Origin: UMGS1668 sp035447605
GTDB lineage: Bacteria; Bacillota; Clostridia; Oscillospirales; Ruminococcaceae
Assembly: GCA_035447605.1 (NCBI GenBank)
Contig: DAOTHJ010000004.1
Location: 1-64,000 of the forward strand
Direction of reading: 5' to 3'
DNA: 64,000 nt
The position numbers and the translations under genes are program-made. The notes beneath the pieces were generated by a model that saw only the letters and a list, made by a program, of their open reading frames with translations, did no database searches and was not told where the DNA came from. Positions within the stretch are counted from its first letter, which is position 1, and the number at the start of each line of letters is the position of its first letter. Shown piece after piece: positions 42,720 to 52,482 of the stretch.

Positions 42720-44305
42720 CCCGCCTTTTCAGAACCAGGCGCGGAACGGCCCTCCTCTCTGTGATTCTCCTGCTGTTGTTGATCTTTCTGGCGCGTTTTG
42801 CTTTCCTGCTTCCGAACCGCGCGGAAACGGAGACAGCCGTTCCGGATAGTCCGCAGGAGATGTCTTCCCTTCAGCTTGAAAAAGGCGAGGTCTATGTTTC
42901 GGATGATTTTGAGACGCATCTGCCGCTCGTCATTCTGGATACCGGCGACGATATCCCCACTGCCAACCACGTTTGGGATAATGAAAAGGGCTACGCGATT
43001 CCGGCGGAGGATTTTTCTTACACCTACGGCACCATCCGCATCATCGACAATTCCGCGGGCTTAAACCATATCTCGGATACGCCTGCCGTCACGTCGGAGA
43101 TGCGCATCCGCCTGCGGGGCAACTCCTCCATCAGCTACCCCAAAAAGCAGTACCTGATCAAGCTCATGGATGAAGACGGAGAGAACCGCTCCCAAGATCT
43201 GATGGGCATGGGCGCCGACAATGAATGGGTCCTCAATATCTCCTGGTATGACCCGAGCCTGCTGCGAAACTATATCGCCTATACGCTCACGAAGGACAGC
43301 AACATTCTCTCTCCCGACGTCCGCTATTGCGAGGTGGTGTACCGGCACGGAGATATGTATGAATATCAGGGCGTTTACCTCCTCATGGAGAGCGTAAAAC
43401 GCTCGGAATCCCGGGTGAATATCCCGAAATACACCAGCAACCAGTCGCTCTCCTTTTTGCTTCGGCGGGATAGGTACGATGAGGAAAGCACGATCCTTTC
43501 CACCTATGCGCTGGAACAGGGCTTTGAGGACGAATACCTCGAGGTGTTGTATCCTTCCCAGGAGGATATCACGCCCGACGATATTCTGCGCATCGAGGAC
43601 AAGATCAACGAATTTGAACGGGTACTGTATTCGGACGACGACGAAACTTTTCTGAAATACAGGGATTATATCGATATCGACACGTTTCTCGATTATTTTC
43701 TGATCAACGAACTCTTTCTCAACTATGATGCCGGTTTCAATTCAACCTATATTTATTGCGACTACACCGGCCGGCTGTGTATGGGGCCCGTCTGGGATTT
43801 TGACCAGGCCCTTGCGAACGACCTGACCTACACCAGTAAAATGGACGCGACCGCCTTTCATAACGCGCCTTGGTTCAACCGAATGCTCAGGGATCCCGTG
43901 TTCGTAAAGGAACTGATCGACCGGTACGCCGAACTGCGGGCGGGCGCTTTTTCTCAGGAACGGGTCGACGCCCTCATCGAAAGTACCTGCGCCTATCTGG
44001 GCACGGCGGCACAGCGCGACTGGAACCGCTGGCAGTACGACGAGACGATCGGCGAAAGGCCGTCTCTGTCGGTTCCCCTCTCCTTTGAGGATGAGGTGGA
44101 AAAAGCGCGGCTGGTTTTCGACCAGCACGGAAGCTGGCTCGACGAAAGGCTGGACAGCCTCTATGGATTCAGCGACCCCGAAATTGTCGTGGAAGACCCC
44201 GAAGAAGTCAATCAGCGAAAGGCGGATGCCTACAGCGACTTTCTCGCGGTGGTCTTTATCGCGGCGGTGGTGATATCGGCCCTTTTGCTGCAACGGGAAT
44301 TCTGA
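42716..44305 (+). CDS. CotH-family kinase, membrane-anchored at both ends
   Basis: CotH enzymes are atypical protein kinases first found in spore coats. The 529-residue protein has an N-terminal helix (about 13-31) and a C-terminal helix (about 507-525), with the catalytic domain between. It shows RLRGNSSISYPKKQYLIKL (RGNSS and K144/K148), NEWVLNISWYDPSLLRN, and MGPVWDFDQAL, where the DFD triad (361-363) should bind magnesium. The GTG start overlaps the DUF4956 stop. The substrate may be a neighbour in the operon; that is inference. Confidence 0.9.
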   Translation: MTRLFRTRRGTALLSVILLLLLIFLARFAFLLPNRAETETAVPDSPQEMSSLQLEKGEVYVSDDFETHLPLVILDTGDDIPTANHVWDNEKGYAIPAEDFSYTYGTIRIIDNSAGLNHISDTPAVTSEMRIRLRGNSSISYPKKQYLIKLMDEDGENRSQDLMGMGADNEWVLNISWYDPSLLRNYIAYTLTKDSNILSPDVRYCEVVYRHGDMYEYQGVYLLMESVKRSESRVNIPKYTSNQSLSFLLRRDRYDEESTILSTYALEQGFEDEYLEVLYPSQEDITPDDILRIEDKINEFERVLYSDDDETFLKYRDYIDIDTFLDYFLINELFLNYDAGFNSTYIYCDYTGRLCMGPVWDFDQALANDLTYTSKMDATAFHNAPWFNRMLRDPVFVKELIDRYAELRAGAFSQERVDALIESTCAYLGTAAQRDWNRWQYDETIGERPSLSVPLSFEDEVEKARLVFDQHGSWLDERLDSLYGFSDPEIVVEDPEEVNQRKADAYSDFLAVVFIAAVVISALLLQREF

Positions 44306-44332
44306 CGAAAACTGGAAGGAGACGACAGGAAC

Positions 44333-46576
44333 ATGGAAAAAAAGAAAAGCCATAAGCTATTGATGTTCTTTACGTTGATCGCGTCGCTGGTCTATATTAC
44401 ATGGCGTATCTTTTTTACGCTTCCGCTTCATGAGGGAATCGTATCTCTGATCGCAGGCCTGGCTTTGGTCATCGCCGAGAGCATCGGCGTGATCGAGGCG
44501 ATCGAGCATTACCTGAACATGACCGCCGGAAAGACGCCGGAGATGCCCCAGATTCCCGGCGAGCTGCTTCCGGATGTCGACGTGCTGATCGCGACTCACA
44601 ACGAGGACGAGAAGCTGCTCTACAAGACGATCAACGGTTGCACCCATATGCTGTACCCGGATAAATCCAAGGTGCACATCTATGTGTGCGACGACAACAA
44701 CCGTCCCGAAATCGCCGCGCTCGCGCAGAAACTCGGCGTCTCGTATTTCGGCCTCTCGGACAACAAATTCGCCAAGGCCGGCAACCTGAATAATGCCCTC
44801 CGGCAAACTCACTCGCCGCTCGTTGCGACCTTCGACGCGGATATGATCCCGACGAGCCGGTTTCTGCTGGAGACGGTGCCGTATTTCTTCCTCCCGCAGT
44901 ATGAGAAGGACAAAACCGGCGCCTGGGTAAGACGCAGCAAGGATACCGGGGAGAAGATCGGCTTTATTCAGACGCCGCAGAGCTTCTATAATCCGGACCT
45001 TTTTCAATATAACCTCTACTCGGAAAGGAGCATCCCGAACGAGCAGGATTTCTTCTTCCGCGACATCAACATCGGCCGCAACCGCACCAATTCCCCCATT
45101 TATGCCGGATCGAACACGGTCATCTCGCGTGAGGCGCTCGAGGATGCCGGCTACATTGTGCAGGGAAACATCACCGAAGACTTTGCGACCGGCATCGAAA
45201 TCCAGAAAAAGGGCTACCGGTGCTATGCGGTTGACAAGCCGCTCGCACACGGCCTTGCGCCTGTCGACGTCCCCGGACTTCTGAAACAGAGGGAACGCTG
45301 GGGCCGCGGATGCGTTCAGACCATGCGGTCGTCTTCGCTGCTCTTCTCCAAGATGCCTCTTGGAACCAAGATGAGCTATGTCTCCTCGTTCCTCTACTGG
45401 TGGACGTTCATGCGCCGCTTCGTCTATATTGCGTCACCGATTCTCTTTACGGTCTTTGGCGTGCAAATCGTCAACTGCAACCTCTGGGAGCTTGCCATCT
45501 TCTGGCTTCCGTACTATCTGCTGTACAACCACTCTCTGAAGGTGATGTCGGGGAAGATCCGCACCCAGCGCTGGAGCAATATTGTCGATACCATCATCTT
45601 CCCGTACATGATCGTGCCGATCTTCCTCGAGAGCATCGGCATCCGGAAGAGAAAGTTCGTTGTGACAAACAAGAACCGCAACGTGGATGCCTCCTCCGAT
45701 TTTGTCTACGCGACTCCGCATATCCTGCTCACCGCGGCCAGCATCGTGGGACTTATTTTCTGCGTCCGGGATATTATCGCGCTGGACTCGTTCCAGAATA
45801 TTGTCCTGATCTTCTGGCTCGTGGTCAACCTCTATTTTCTGGTCATGGCGCTGCTGTTCATGCGCGGAAGAATCAACTTCCGGCATGAGGAACGTCTGGC
45901 CGCAAAGGTTCCGGTTCAAATCCGCATCGAAGGCCGGGAGGAGATCCGCGGAGAGACCTGCGATATCTCCGAGAGCGGCATGGGCGTCGTTCTCGATTTT
46001 CCCGAATATATCCCCTACGATACCGATGTGGAAATTGAGCTCAAGACCGATCAATATTCCGCCACCGTGCCGGCAACGGTCAAACATGTCACGCAGTCGG
46101 GCAGCCTTTGGAAATACAGCATGCAGATCAACGATGAGATCGACGATGCCGATAAGCAAAGTTATCTTCAGATCGTCTTTGACCGTCAGCATACGCTTCC
46201 GATCGTCATCCTTTCTGGCTGGGCAGAGGATCTCCGCGTGAACCTGCGCTCCAGCAAGGCGTCGAGGCGGGCTTCCAACCGCAGACTGCCGCGCGTGGTT
46301 CTGGCGCGGGATGTGGATACGGCGGACGGAAAACGCGTGCAGCTTTCCAACTTTAACTATGAATTTATCCGGATCGATTCCCCGGAAGCGCCGGCAGACA
46401 AACTGGTGCTGAAACTGGAAAACGGCCTGGAGATCCCCTGCTCGCTGCAGGATGCGGACAACCGCCTTTATAAGATCGACAACTGGAAAGAGACCGCCGA
46501 GGATCCCCGCCTGCACGCACAGCTCGCGCAGTGGATGGGCGCGCCTCTCCCGGTTCCTGTCCGGCAGGCGGGCTAA
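44333..46576 (+). CDS. Cellulose-synthase-like glycosyltransferase with C-terminal PilZ domain
   Basis: The 747-residue processive GT2 has two N-terminal helices, the catalytic core with VLIATHN, CDDN (119-122), DAD (168-170), TED (281-283) and QRERW (319-323), then about five helices (350-510) forming the export channel. A PilZ domain follows with RHEER (517-521) and DISESG (544-549), the RxxxR and DxSxxG motifs that bind cyclic-di-GMP. This is the BcsA plan; clostridial cellulose synthase-like CcsA is the closest setting I recall. The polymer could be cellulose or another beta-glucan. About 120 residues after PilZ are uncharacterised. Confidence 0.92.
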   Translation: MEKKKSHKLLMFFTLIASLVYITWRIFFTLPLHEGIVSLIAGLALVIAESIGVIEAIEHYLNMTAGKTPEMPQIPGELLPDVDVLIATHNEDEKLLYKTINGCTHMLYPDKSKVHIYVCDDNNRPEIAALAQKLGVSYFGLSDNKFAKAGNLNNALRQTHSPLVATFDADMIPTSRFLLETVPYFFLPQYEKDKTGAWVRRSKDTGEKIGFIQTPQSFYNPDLFQYNLYSERSIPNEQDFFFRDINIGRNRTNSPIYAGSNTVISREALEDAGYIVQGNITEDFATGIEIQKKGYRCYAVDKPLAHGLAPVDVPGLLKQRERWGRGCVQTMRSSSLLFSKMPLGTKMSYVSSFLYWWTFMRRFVYIASPILFTVFGVQIVNCNLWELAIFWLPYYLLYNHSLKVMSGKIRTQRWSNIVDTIIFPYMIVPIFLESIGIRKRKFVVTNKNRNVDASSDFVYATPHILLTAASIVGLIFCVRDIIALDSFQNIVLIFWLVVNLYFLVMALLFMRGRINFRHEERLAAKVPVQIRIEGREEIRGETCDISESGMGVVLDFPEYIPYDTDVEIELKTDQYSATVPATVKHVTQSGSLWKYSMQINDEIDDADKQSYLQIVFDRQHTLPIVILSGWAEDLRVNLRSSKASRRASNRRLPRVVLARDVDTADGKRVQLSNFNYEFIRIDSPEAPADKLVLKLENGLEIPCSLQDADNRLYKIDNWKETAEDPRLHAQLAQWMGAPLPVPVRQAG

Positions 46577-46595
46577 AAGAAAGGACGTGTCGCCT

Positions 46596-47663
46596 ATGAG
46601 ATGGCCGGTAGCTCTGCTTTCCGCGCTTTTATTGATATCTCTGATCTTTACGGTGCTGGCAAGACATGAATCGGCGGAACTGAAGCAGAATATCGAGCAG
46701 CTGAACGCGGAACTGGACACCTGCTATGAGACCATCAAAGTTTTGGAGGATCCCGGCAACGGCGTCGCAGGCCACGGAGCCCTGCACGTCGAAGGCACGC
46801 AGCTAACCGATGAGCACGGAGAGCCCGTGCAGCTTCGCGGCATGAGCACGCACGGCCTGACCTGGTATCCGCAGTACACCAATGCGAACGCTATGAAGAC
46901 GATTGCGGAGTACGGCGGCAACGTCGTGCGCCTTGCGGTATATGCCGACCACTACGACGATGCCGGCGCCTCCGACGCCCTGTATATGGCGCTCGAAAAT
47001 GCGTTGGCGACGGATCTGTATGTCATCGTGGACTGGCATGTGCTGGATGACGGAGACCCGAACCTGTCTGCGGATTCGGCGGAGGAATTTTTCACGCAGA
47101 TCGCCGGGCGGTATGCGGACAGGCCCGCCATTCTCTACGAGATCTGCAACGAGCCGAACGGGGACGCCGATTGGGAGGATGTGGTGCTCTATGCGCAGCG
47201 CATCATCCCGCTGATCCGGGAAAAATCGCCGGATGCCGTCATTCTGGTCGGGGCGCCGGCGTTCTGCACCGATCTCTCCGGGCCGATCCGCAGCCCCCTG
47301 CCATATGAAAACATCATGTATACCTATCATCAGTATACAAGCAGCATGGACGACAGCAACTTTGAAGTGCTTGGCCGGGCAAGGGAGGCCGGGCTGCCCA
47401 TCTTTGTTTCGGAATGGGGCATCCCCAACGGCGACTCCGCAGACTCCGCGGATTTTGAGCGCGCGGGGCGTTTTCTGGACTATCTGGATGCTTGGAAAAT
47501 CAGCTGGGTCAACTGGTCTCTGAGCAACAAGGATGAAACTTCCGCCGCACTCCGCCCGACCAGCGACAAACTCAGCGAATGGAGCGAGGGCGATTTCTCG
47601 GCCTCCGGCGCATTTGTATTTTCCCGGCTGTCGGCCGGTCTGGACGAATCCCTGCCGGGATAA
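46596..47663 (+). CDS. Membrane-anchored GH5-family endoglucanase
   Basis: The 355-residue protein has an N-terminal anchor (about 4-22), a short coiled coil (about 27-50) and a GH5 barrel. RGMSTHGLTWYPQY, VRLAVY, VDWHV, then ICNEPNG with the acid/base E186, and FVSEWG with the nucleophile E273, fit clan GH-A. Secreted or anchored glucanases are regular partners of bacterial cellulose synthases (BcsZ, clostridial CcsZ), trimming the product. The start at 46596 is 20 bases after the glycosyltransferase stop; the open frame runs further upstream only inside that gene. Confidence 0.92.
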   Translation: MRWPVALLSALLLISLIFTVLARHESAELKQNIEQLNAELDTCYETIKVLEDPGNGVAGHGALHVEGTQLTDEHGEPVQLRGMSTHGLTWYPQYTNANAMKTIAEYGGNVVRLAVYADHYDDAGASDALYMALENALATDLYVIVDWHVLDDGDPNLSADSAEEFFTQIAGRYADRPAILYEICNEPNGDADWEDVVLYAQRIIPLIREKSPDAVILVGAPAFCTDLSGPIRSPLPYENIMYTYHQYTSSMDDSNFEVLGRAREAGLPIFVSEWGIPNGDSADSADFERAGRFLDYLDAWKISWVNWSLSNKDETSAALRPTSDKLSEWSEGDFSASGAFVFSRLSAGLDESLPG

Positions 47664-47736
47664 AAAGAAAAAATGGTTTTTGGCACGCAGAATGCCGGTT
47701 CCCATATATCCGATGGCTGTGTCTGTATCTGCATAC

Positions 47737-47778
47737 AAAAAGACGGTTCCCCGCATGACAGGGAGCCGTCTTTTTATA
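47737..47778. terminator. Bidirectional terminator after the exopolysaccharide operon
   Basis: AAAAAGACGG.TCCC pairs with GGGA.CCGTCTTTTT. T-runs on both strands let it serve the GH5 gene and the convergent MerR gene. Confidence 0.85.
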
Positions 47779-47887
47779 GATTCGCGCCCGGAATCGGTCC
47801 CGGGCGAAAAAATGAGCTTCACGGAATGGCTCTGTTAAAAAGAGTCCACCCTCATGCGCCGCTTCCGGAACCGGTTGATGAAAACGG

Positions 47888-48649
47888 TCATTTGCAGTAG
47901 ATCGCCAGGGCGTCGCGCAGGAATTCCGTGCAGCCGGGGGCGATGGCGTCGTAGTAGGCTTTAAAACGCTCATCGGCGCAGTACATCTCGGCCATATTCA
48001 GGTGCGCCTGCTTGGAATACATGCCCTCGGGCCAATGCAGACACAGCCACTGCCGATGGAGGTCGCAGGCCTTCTGCGCGAGCTCGCCCGCAGGATCGCC
48101 CTCTGCAAATGCGGCCCGGAGCGTCTCGTTCACTTCTTCGGAAAGCTTTTCCATCGCGTCATATTGTTCCTTCGTCATGCCCTTCAGTTTCGCGTTTGCG
48201 GCGTCGGCAGCGGCTTCTCCATATTTTTCACGGACCTCCGCCCCGTAGTTCCTCTCGTTTTCGTCGATCAGCTTCTGTTTAAATCCTTTAAATTTTTCTT
48301 CGTCGCTCATAACGGTTTCTCCTTTTCTGACCAGGATTGTCTTTTGGACGCCCGCAATCAGGGTTTCGATCTGCTCCCGGCGCTTCAGGAGAGCCGCAAG
48401 ATGGCTTTCGAGCGCCGCGTCGCAGTCAAAGTTGGGCGCGCCGACGATCCTTTTGATGGTATCCAGCTCAAATCCGAGTTCGCGGAAAAACAGGATCTGC
48501 TGCAGCAAATCCACCTGCGCAGGCCCGTAGATGCGGTATCCGTTGGAGGCAACCCTCCCGGGCGAAAGCAGCCCGATCTGATCGTAATACCGCAGGGTGC
48601 GCGTGCTGACCCCGGACATTCTCGCCAGTTTATTGACGGTGTATTCCAT
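47888..48649 (-). CDS. MerR-family regulator with TipAS domain (TipAL type)
   Basis: The 253-residue protein has an N-terminal MerR winged helix (MEYTVNKLARMSGVSTRTLRYYDQIGLLSP, then NGYRIYGPAQVDLLQQI), a dimerisation helix, and a C-terminal TipAS-like domain (about 110-253) with YGEAAADAANAKLKGMTKEQY and WLCLHWPEGMYSKQAHLNMAEMY. TipAL proteins sense thiopeptides and other drugs and activate their own and multidrug genes. The start at 48649 has GAGGTG upstream and lies after the promoter. No adjacent target gene is evident. Confidence 0.92.
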   Translation of the reverse strand: MEYTVNKLARMSGVSTRTLRYYDQIGLLSPGRVASNGYRIYGPAQVDLLQQILFFRELGFELDTIKRIVGAPNFDCDAALESHLAALLKRREQIETLIAGVQKTILVRKGETVMSDEEKFKGFKQKLIDENERNYGAEVREKYGEAAADAANAKLKGMTKEQYDAMEKLSEEVNETLRAAFAEGDPAGELAQKACDLHRQWLCLHWPEGMYSKQAHLNMAEMYCADERFKAYYDAIAPGCTEFLRDALAIYCK

Positions 48650-48668
48650 GGCAATCACCTCAAGAAAG

Positions 48669-48699
48669 AGTATAAACCTTTCCGCTGCGTCAATGTCAA
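48669..48699 (-). promoter_or_regulatory. MerR-type promoter with 19-base spacer
   Basis: Minus-strand TTGACA (48694-48699) and TATACT (48669-48674) are separated by 19 bases, the lengthened spacing that MerR regulators untwist. This strongly suggests autoregulation. The sequence from 48700 to 49117 holds no gene I can support on either strand. Confidence 0.8.
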
Positions 48700-49117
48700 C
48701 CATTTTTCAAAAATATTTTTCGCGCCGGAAACCGGCGTTTTTTTTGTGGGATGGAGACCTTGGCGGTTTATTGAAAAAGAAAACCTGCCCGCATATCCAC
48801 CGCATGGATGCCGTTCAGAGGGCTCCTGACACCTCGAGGTAGATAAAACCCTTTAGAAAAAGCGGATGGCCGCCGGAACAAATGCGAAACACGCCCGGCT
48901 CAGGAAACAAGGCGCCGGAATGACAAAACGAGCCGCCGCAAAACACCCCGGTTGGAGAATCAAACATAAAAATACGCCTTGATCCGGCCGCCAAAAGCCG
49001 TTTCAAAGCGCGTTTTGTTTATTGAACTTTTTATCGTGAAATTACCGCCGCAAATTTGTTTCGCGTTTATAAATTCCCGAATCTGCGGCAAGGCACAAGG
49101 GCGCGGTCTTTCCGGTT

Positions 49118-52102
49118 TTACTCGGAGAGCATATTCGGCGTCGTGCTGTCCACGATGGTGTAGACGCCGGTATTCTCAAGATCGGCGAGGTAGAAATATG
49201 CCTCCTGACGCCCGTCGTTCAGAAAGGTTTCGGTATGGTCATATGCGGCGTCATAGACGGCGCGTATCACGATGAAGCGGTTCTCCAGCATCTCGTCGCT
49301 CCAGCCGCGGCTCTCCGCGAGGTCGCTGCCTTTATCCATGGCGACGACCCGCAGTGTCTCCGCAACATCCGCTTCACAGCTCTCGACCTCCATGCTGAGG
49401 AAATCCCCGGCCAGAAGGTGCTGGCGCACAACCTCGGCGGCATTCTGCACGGAGGCCGAATCCGTCAGGGCAGCGGGGATGACGCCCCTGTTTTTAATCA
49501 AATACCGAAGGAGGCGCGCCATCTCGACGACTCGGTCGTCGGAGGCCGTCTCAAACAAGCCGTTGTACTGCCGGGCGACATATTCCTCCCCAACCGGTTC
49601 CGCCGGCGTATAGGAGCGGGAAATCAGGTCTTCACTGCCGGCGCCGCTGTCGAAATCAACCTCAAAGGCGATCTGCGGGCCGCTCACCGTGCCGACGTTG
49701 CCGAGCGTTGAGACGGTGAGCACGCAGGAAAGCGTCTCCATATCCGGGTTCCAGTTAGCGGAGCCCTCGTTGGAGACCGAAAATTCCGGGACCAGCTTGA
49801 AATTAGCGAAATAGACGCTCTCCGTCCCGTCGTCCTCCCGGTATTCGAGATAGGACTGTGGAACTGTTTCACGCCTCCGGAAGCCGGCCGCCGATACGGC
49901 ATAGCCCGTCTCCCCGGTGACCGGATCGGAAAGGGCGTTCACCCATAAGTTTATCAGGTACAGGTCGTTTTGTGCGGAAACTTGTATTTCATAGCCGCCC
50001 AAAACCTCATTGATGTTGATACCCAGCATGCCGACGGTGACATACTCCGGCAGCAGACAGTCCTCCGGCAGCGGCTCAAAGCGGTACTCCGAATTCTCGG
50101 GGACGGAGGTGTCCACCGTGCCCGCGCGGTACTGCGCAAGGATGTCGTTGACTGCGGCCTGAACCTGTGCCAGTTCCTCATCGGAGAGTTCCTCGGGCGC
50201 GCCGAGGTAAGCACCGATAATTCCACCGATGTTGTTGCAGGCTTCCGTGGCGCCGGAAGCGTCAAAAACATAGGTCTTGTTTCCTTCCGGGCCGGAAACC
50301 GTGGCCGTCAGCCACTCGCCGTTATAGCCAATCCCCCATGTGGCGTCCGCAGTTTCCAGATAGACGAACCATCCGCCTCCGGTCGCCGGATTCTCCCATT
50401 GATCGTAAACCGTAAAATCGGTGAGGCTCCGCAGATACCGGAGCAGCAGGACGCTGTCCGCGGCGCTGATCTCGCGGTGGTTTTCCGTCAGATCCCATGG
50501 CCCGGAGGAGCAGGCCATCAGGGAGACTTTGTCGCCGTTGAGGTTCGAGAGGAAGCCCCGGAACTGTTCGGCCTCGGTTTCCGTACCGAGGACCGTCTCA
50601 TCGACGAGCATATCGTAGACGGCAGGGTAATCGGCGACGGCCCGGCAGGGGAGGATCTCCTCCTCCAACGTACCGTAGCTTCCGCCGGTGCCGACCGGGT
50701 TCCCTTCCGCGTCATAGAAGGCGAATTCCGCCCCGCCACCCTCCGGAATCCGGCTGAAAAACGAGAGGACGGCGATCGACGGGCAGTGATCGACCGGGAG
50801 CGTATCGCTCAGGTCTCCGGAAAAACGGATCTCCTTCACCGCGTCATCCATGCAGACGAAAATCCAGTAATCGTTATAATAGCCGACCGCGGAATTCTCG
50901 TTTTGCACGGCCATCTCCGTATGGTCCTCCGTTTTCAGAAGCTCAAACGAGCCCTCGCCGTTCCTCTGGAACACGGCGAGGCCATAGGTGCTCTCTGTGG
51001 AATAGCCGGCAAAACAGAAGGTTTTTGTGGGATCCAGTCCATCCGTAGGCTCCGTGAACTGGTGGTCAAAGATCACCGCCTCCGCGTCAAGATACGCGGA
51101 GACCGCGGCCTCGGCGCTTCCTCCGGAGGAAAAATCATTTTCTTTGATGAGGACGGCGCCGCTTTCTTCCTTCGGGTTTGTCAAAAAGCAGACCGCGAGC
51201 ACCGTACAGGCGATTCCGGCGGCAATGAGCACCCAGAAAGCCGGCCTTTTATAATTGAGCACGCTTTTGATCCTGCCTTTGACGTTTCCCTCGCCGAAGG
51301 CCACCGGGCAGGCGGCAATCCGGGCGTGCGGGACACTGCAGGAGAGCAGCGCGTTGGAATAATTCCGCTTTTCCGTCTCGCCGAGCGTTTGGATCACGCG
51401 CTCGTCGCAGGCGAGCTCGATATCCCGGCAGAGCAGGATATAGGCGAGCCACACCGCCGGGTTAAACCAGTGGACGGCCAGCAGCAAAAAGCCGAAGGGC
51501 TTGATCCAGTGATCCTTCCGCCGGATATGCGTCTCCTCGTGGGCAATGACCAGCTCCCGGTCCTTCTCCGCCATACCGAAGGGGAGATAGATCCGCGGGC
51601 GGAAAATGCCCAGCACAAACGGCGAGGAGACCGCGTCACATTCAAAAATGCGGCCCCGCAGCGGGACGGCCGTGCGCACCCGGTCATAGAGCCTGAGATA
51701 GGAGACCAAACAGTAAACGAGCAGGAGAACGGCTCCGGCAAGCCAGATGCGCGCGGCGACCGCCGTGACGATCTGCAGCGGATTGACGCTCGCCGCCGGA
51801 TTCGGCGTGAAAGCCGCGGCCAGCGCGGGATTTACCGACTGATCGACCGCCGGGATGCCGCTCGCAATGGCGGGCGATGCCGAAGCGGCGATCTCCTGCG
51901 GAACCGGCTCCGCGCTCGGGATGAGGCTCAGCACGCTCTCGATGCGAAACGGAAAGGCGAGCCGAAGCGCAACCAGCCCCCACAGGGCGATCCGAACCGT
52001 CTTGGGCGCTCTTTTAAGCAGCAGACGCAGCAGCGCCACCGCAAGGATCATCCAGCCGGCCGTGAGACTCATGTTGAGCACCGTCATAAAAATTTGTTCC
52101 AT
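49118..52102 (-). CDS. BlaR1/MecR1-like M56 peptidase with very long extracellular sensor
   Basis: The 994-residue protein has four membrane helices (about 8-28, 35-55, 105-130, 300-320), and a cytosolic M56 zinc protease loop with VIAHEETHIRRKDH (HExxH) and ELACDE. The C-terminal 670 or so residues lie outside and form several beta-rich modules, including one with VLGTETEAEQFRGFLSNLNGDKV. There is no penicillin-binding SxxK/SxN/KTG set that I can see, so the signal is not obviously a beta-lactam. It follows the BlaI gene and is likely to cleave that repressor on sensing. The start at 52102 is set by GGGGAGG; an ATG at 52108 is too close to it. Confidence 0.88.
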   Translation of the reverse strand: MEQIFMTVLNMSLTAGWMILAVALLRLLLKRAPKTVRIALWGLVALRLAFPFRIESVLSLIPSAEPVPQEIAASASPAIASGIPAVDQSVNPALAAAFTPNPAASVNPLQIVTAVAARIWLAGAVLLLVYCLVSYLRLYDRVRTAVPLRGRIFECDAVSSPFVLGIFRPRIYLPFGMAEKDRELVIAHEETHIRRKDHWIKPFGFLLLAVHWFNPAVWLAYILLCRDIELACDERVIQTLGETEKRNYSNALLSCSVPHARIAACPVAFGEGNVKGRIKSVLNYKRPAFWVLIAAGIACTVLAVCFLTNPKEESGAVLIKENDFSSGGSAEAAVSAYLDAEAVIFDHQFTEPTDGLDPTKTFCFAGYSTESTYGLAVFQRNGEGSFELLKTEDHTEMAVQNENSAVGYYNDYWIFVCMDDAVKEIRFSGDLSDTLPVDHCPSIAVLSFFSRIPEGGGAEFAFYDAEGNPVGTGGSYGTLEEEILPCRAVADYPAVYDMLVDETVLGTETEAEQFRGFLSNLNGDKVSLMACSSGPWDLTENHREISAADSVLLLRYLRSLTDFTVYDQWENPATGGGWFVYLETADATWGIGYNGEWLTATVSGPEGNKTYVFDASGATEACNNIGGIIGAYLGAPEELSDEELAQVQAAVNDILAQYRAGTVDTSVPENSEYRFEPLPEDCLLPEYVTVGMLGININEVLGGYEIQVSAQNDLYLINLWVNALSDPVTGETGYAVSAAGFRRRETVPQSYLEYREDDGTESVYFANFKLVPEFSVSNEGSANWNPDMETLSCVLTVSTLGNVGTVSGPQIAFEVDFDSGAGSEDLISRSYTPAEPVGEEYVARQYNGLFETASDDRVVEMARLLRYLIKNRGVIPAALTDSASVQNAAEVVRQHLLAGDFLSMEVESCEADVAETLRVVAMDKGSDLAESRGWSDEMLENRFIVIRAVYDAAYDHTETFLNDGRQEAYFYLADLENTGVYTIVDSTTPNMLSE

Positions 52103-52104
52103 GC

Positions 52105-52467
52105 TCATTCCTCCCCATAGGCGTCTATGATCTTTTTGATGGCCTCCGCTTCTTCCGGCGAGAGGGCCTTTTGCTTCGTGAAGGCCGCAATAAAGGCCGG
52201 CAGGGAGCCGTCAAAATTTTTCTCCATGAATTCCCGGCTCTCGGAGACCTGAACTTCATCCTTTGAGACCAGCGAGGTGACGACGGCCCCCTCGTTTTTG
52301 AGCACGCCGCGCTCCGCAAGCCGCCGCAGTACCGTGTAGACGGTCGATTTTTTCCATCCGAGCCTTTCCGCGCAGAGCTTCGCAAGCTCGCTGCTGCCGA
52401 TGGGCTCATTCTCCCAGACAATCAGACAAAACCGGTATTCGCTCTCGTATACTTTCGGGGTTTCCAT
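52105..52467 (-). CDS. BlaI/MecI/CopY-family repressor
   Basis: The 120-residue protein has the winged-helix pattern ESEYRFCLIVWENEPIGSSELAKLCAERLGWKKSTVYTVLRRLAERGVL and a C-terminal dimerisation helix (about 75-118), as in BlaI. It precedes the M56 gene and both are read from a promoter covered by a large inverted repeat. The start at 52467 has GGAGG upstream. Confidence 0.93.
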   Translation of the reverse strand: METPKVYESEYRFCLIVWENEPIGSSELAKLCAERLGWKKSTVYTVLRRLAERGVLKNEGAVVTSLVSKDEVQVSESREFMEKNFDGSLPAFIAAFTKQKALSPEEAEAIKKIIDAYGEE

Positions 52468-52482
52468 ATTCCGCCTCCAAAG

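Noticed and set aside
49970..52120. Plus-strand 716-codon open frame
   Set aside because: It is opposite the M56 gene, which has HExxH and membrane helices. The antisense product shows no such features.
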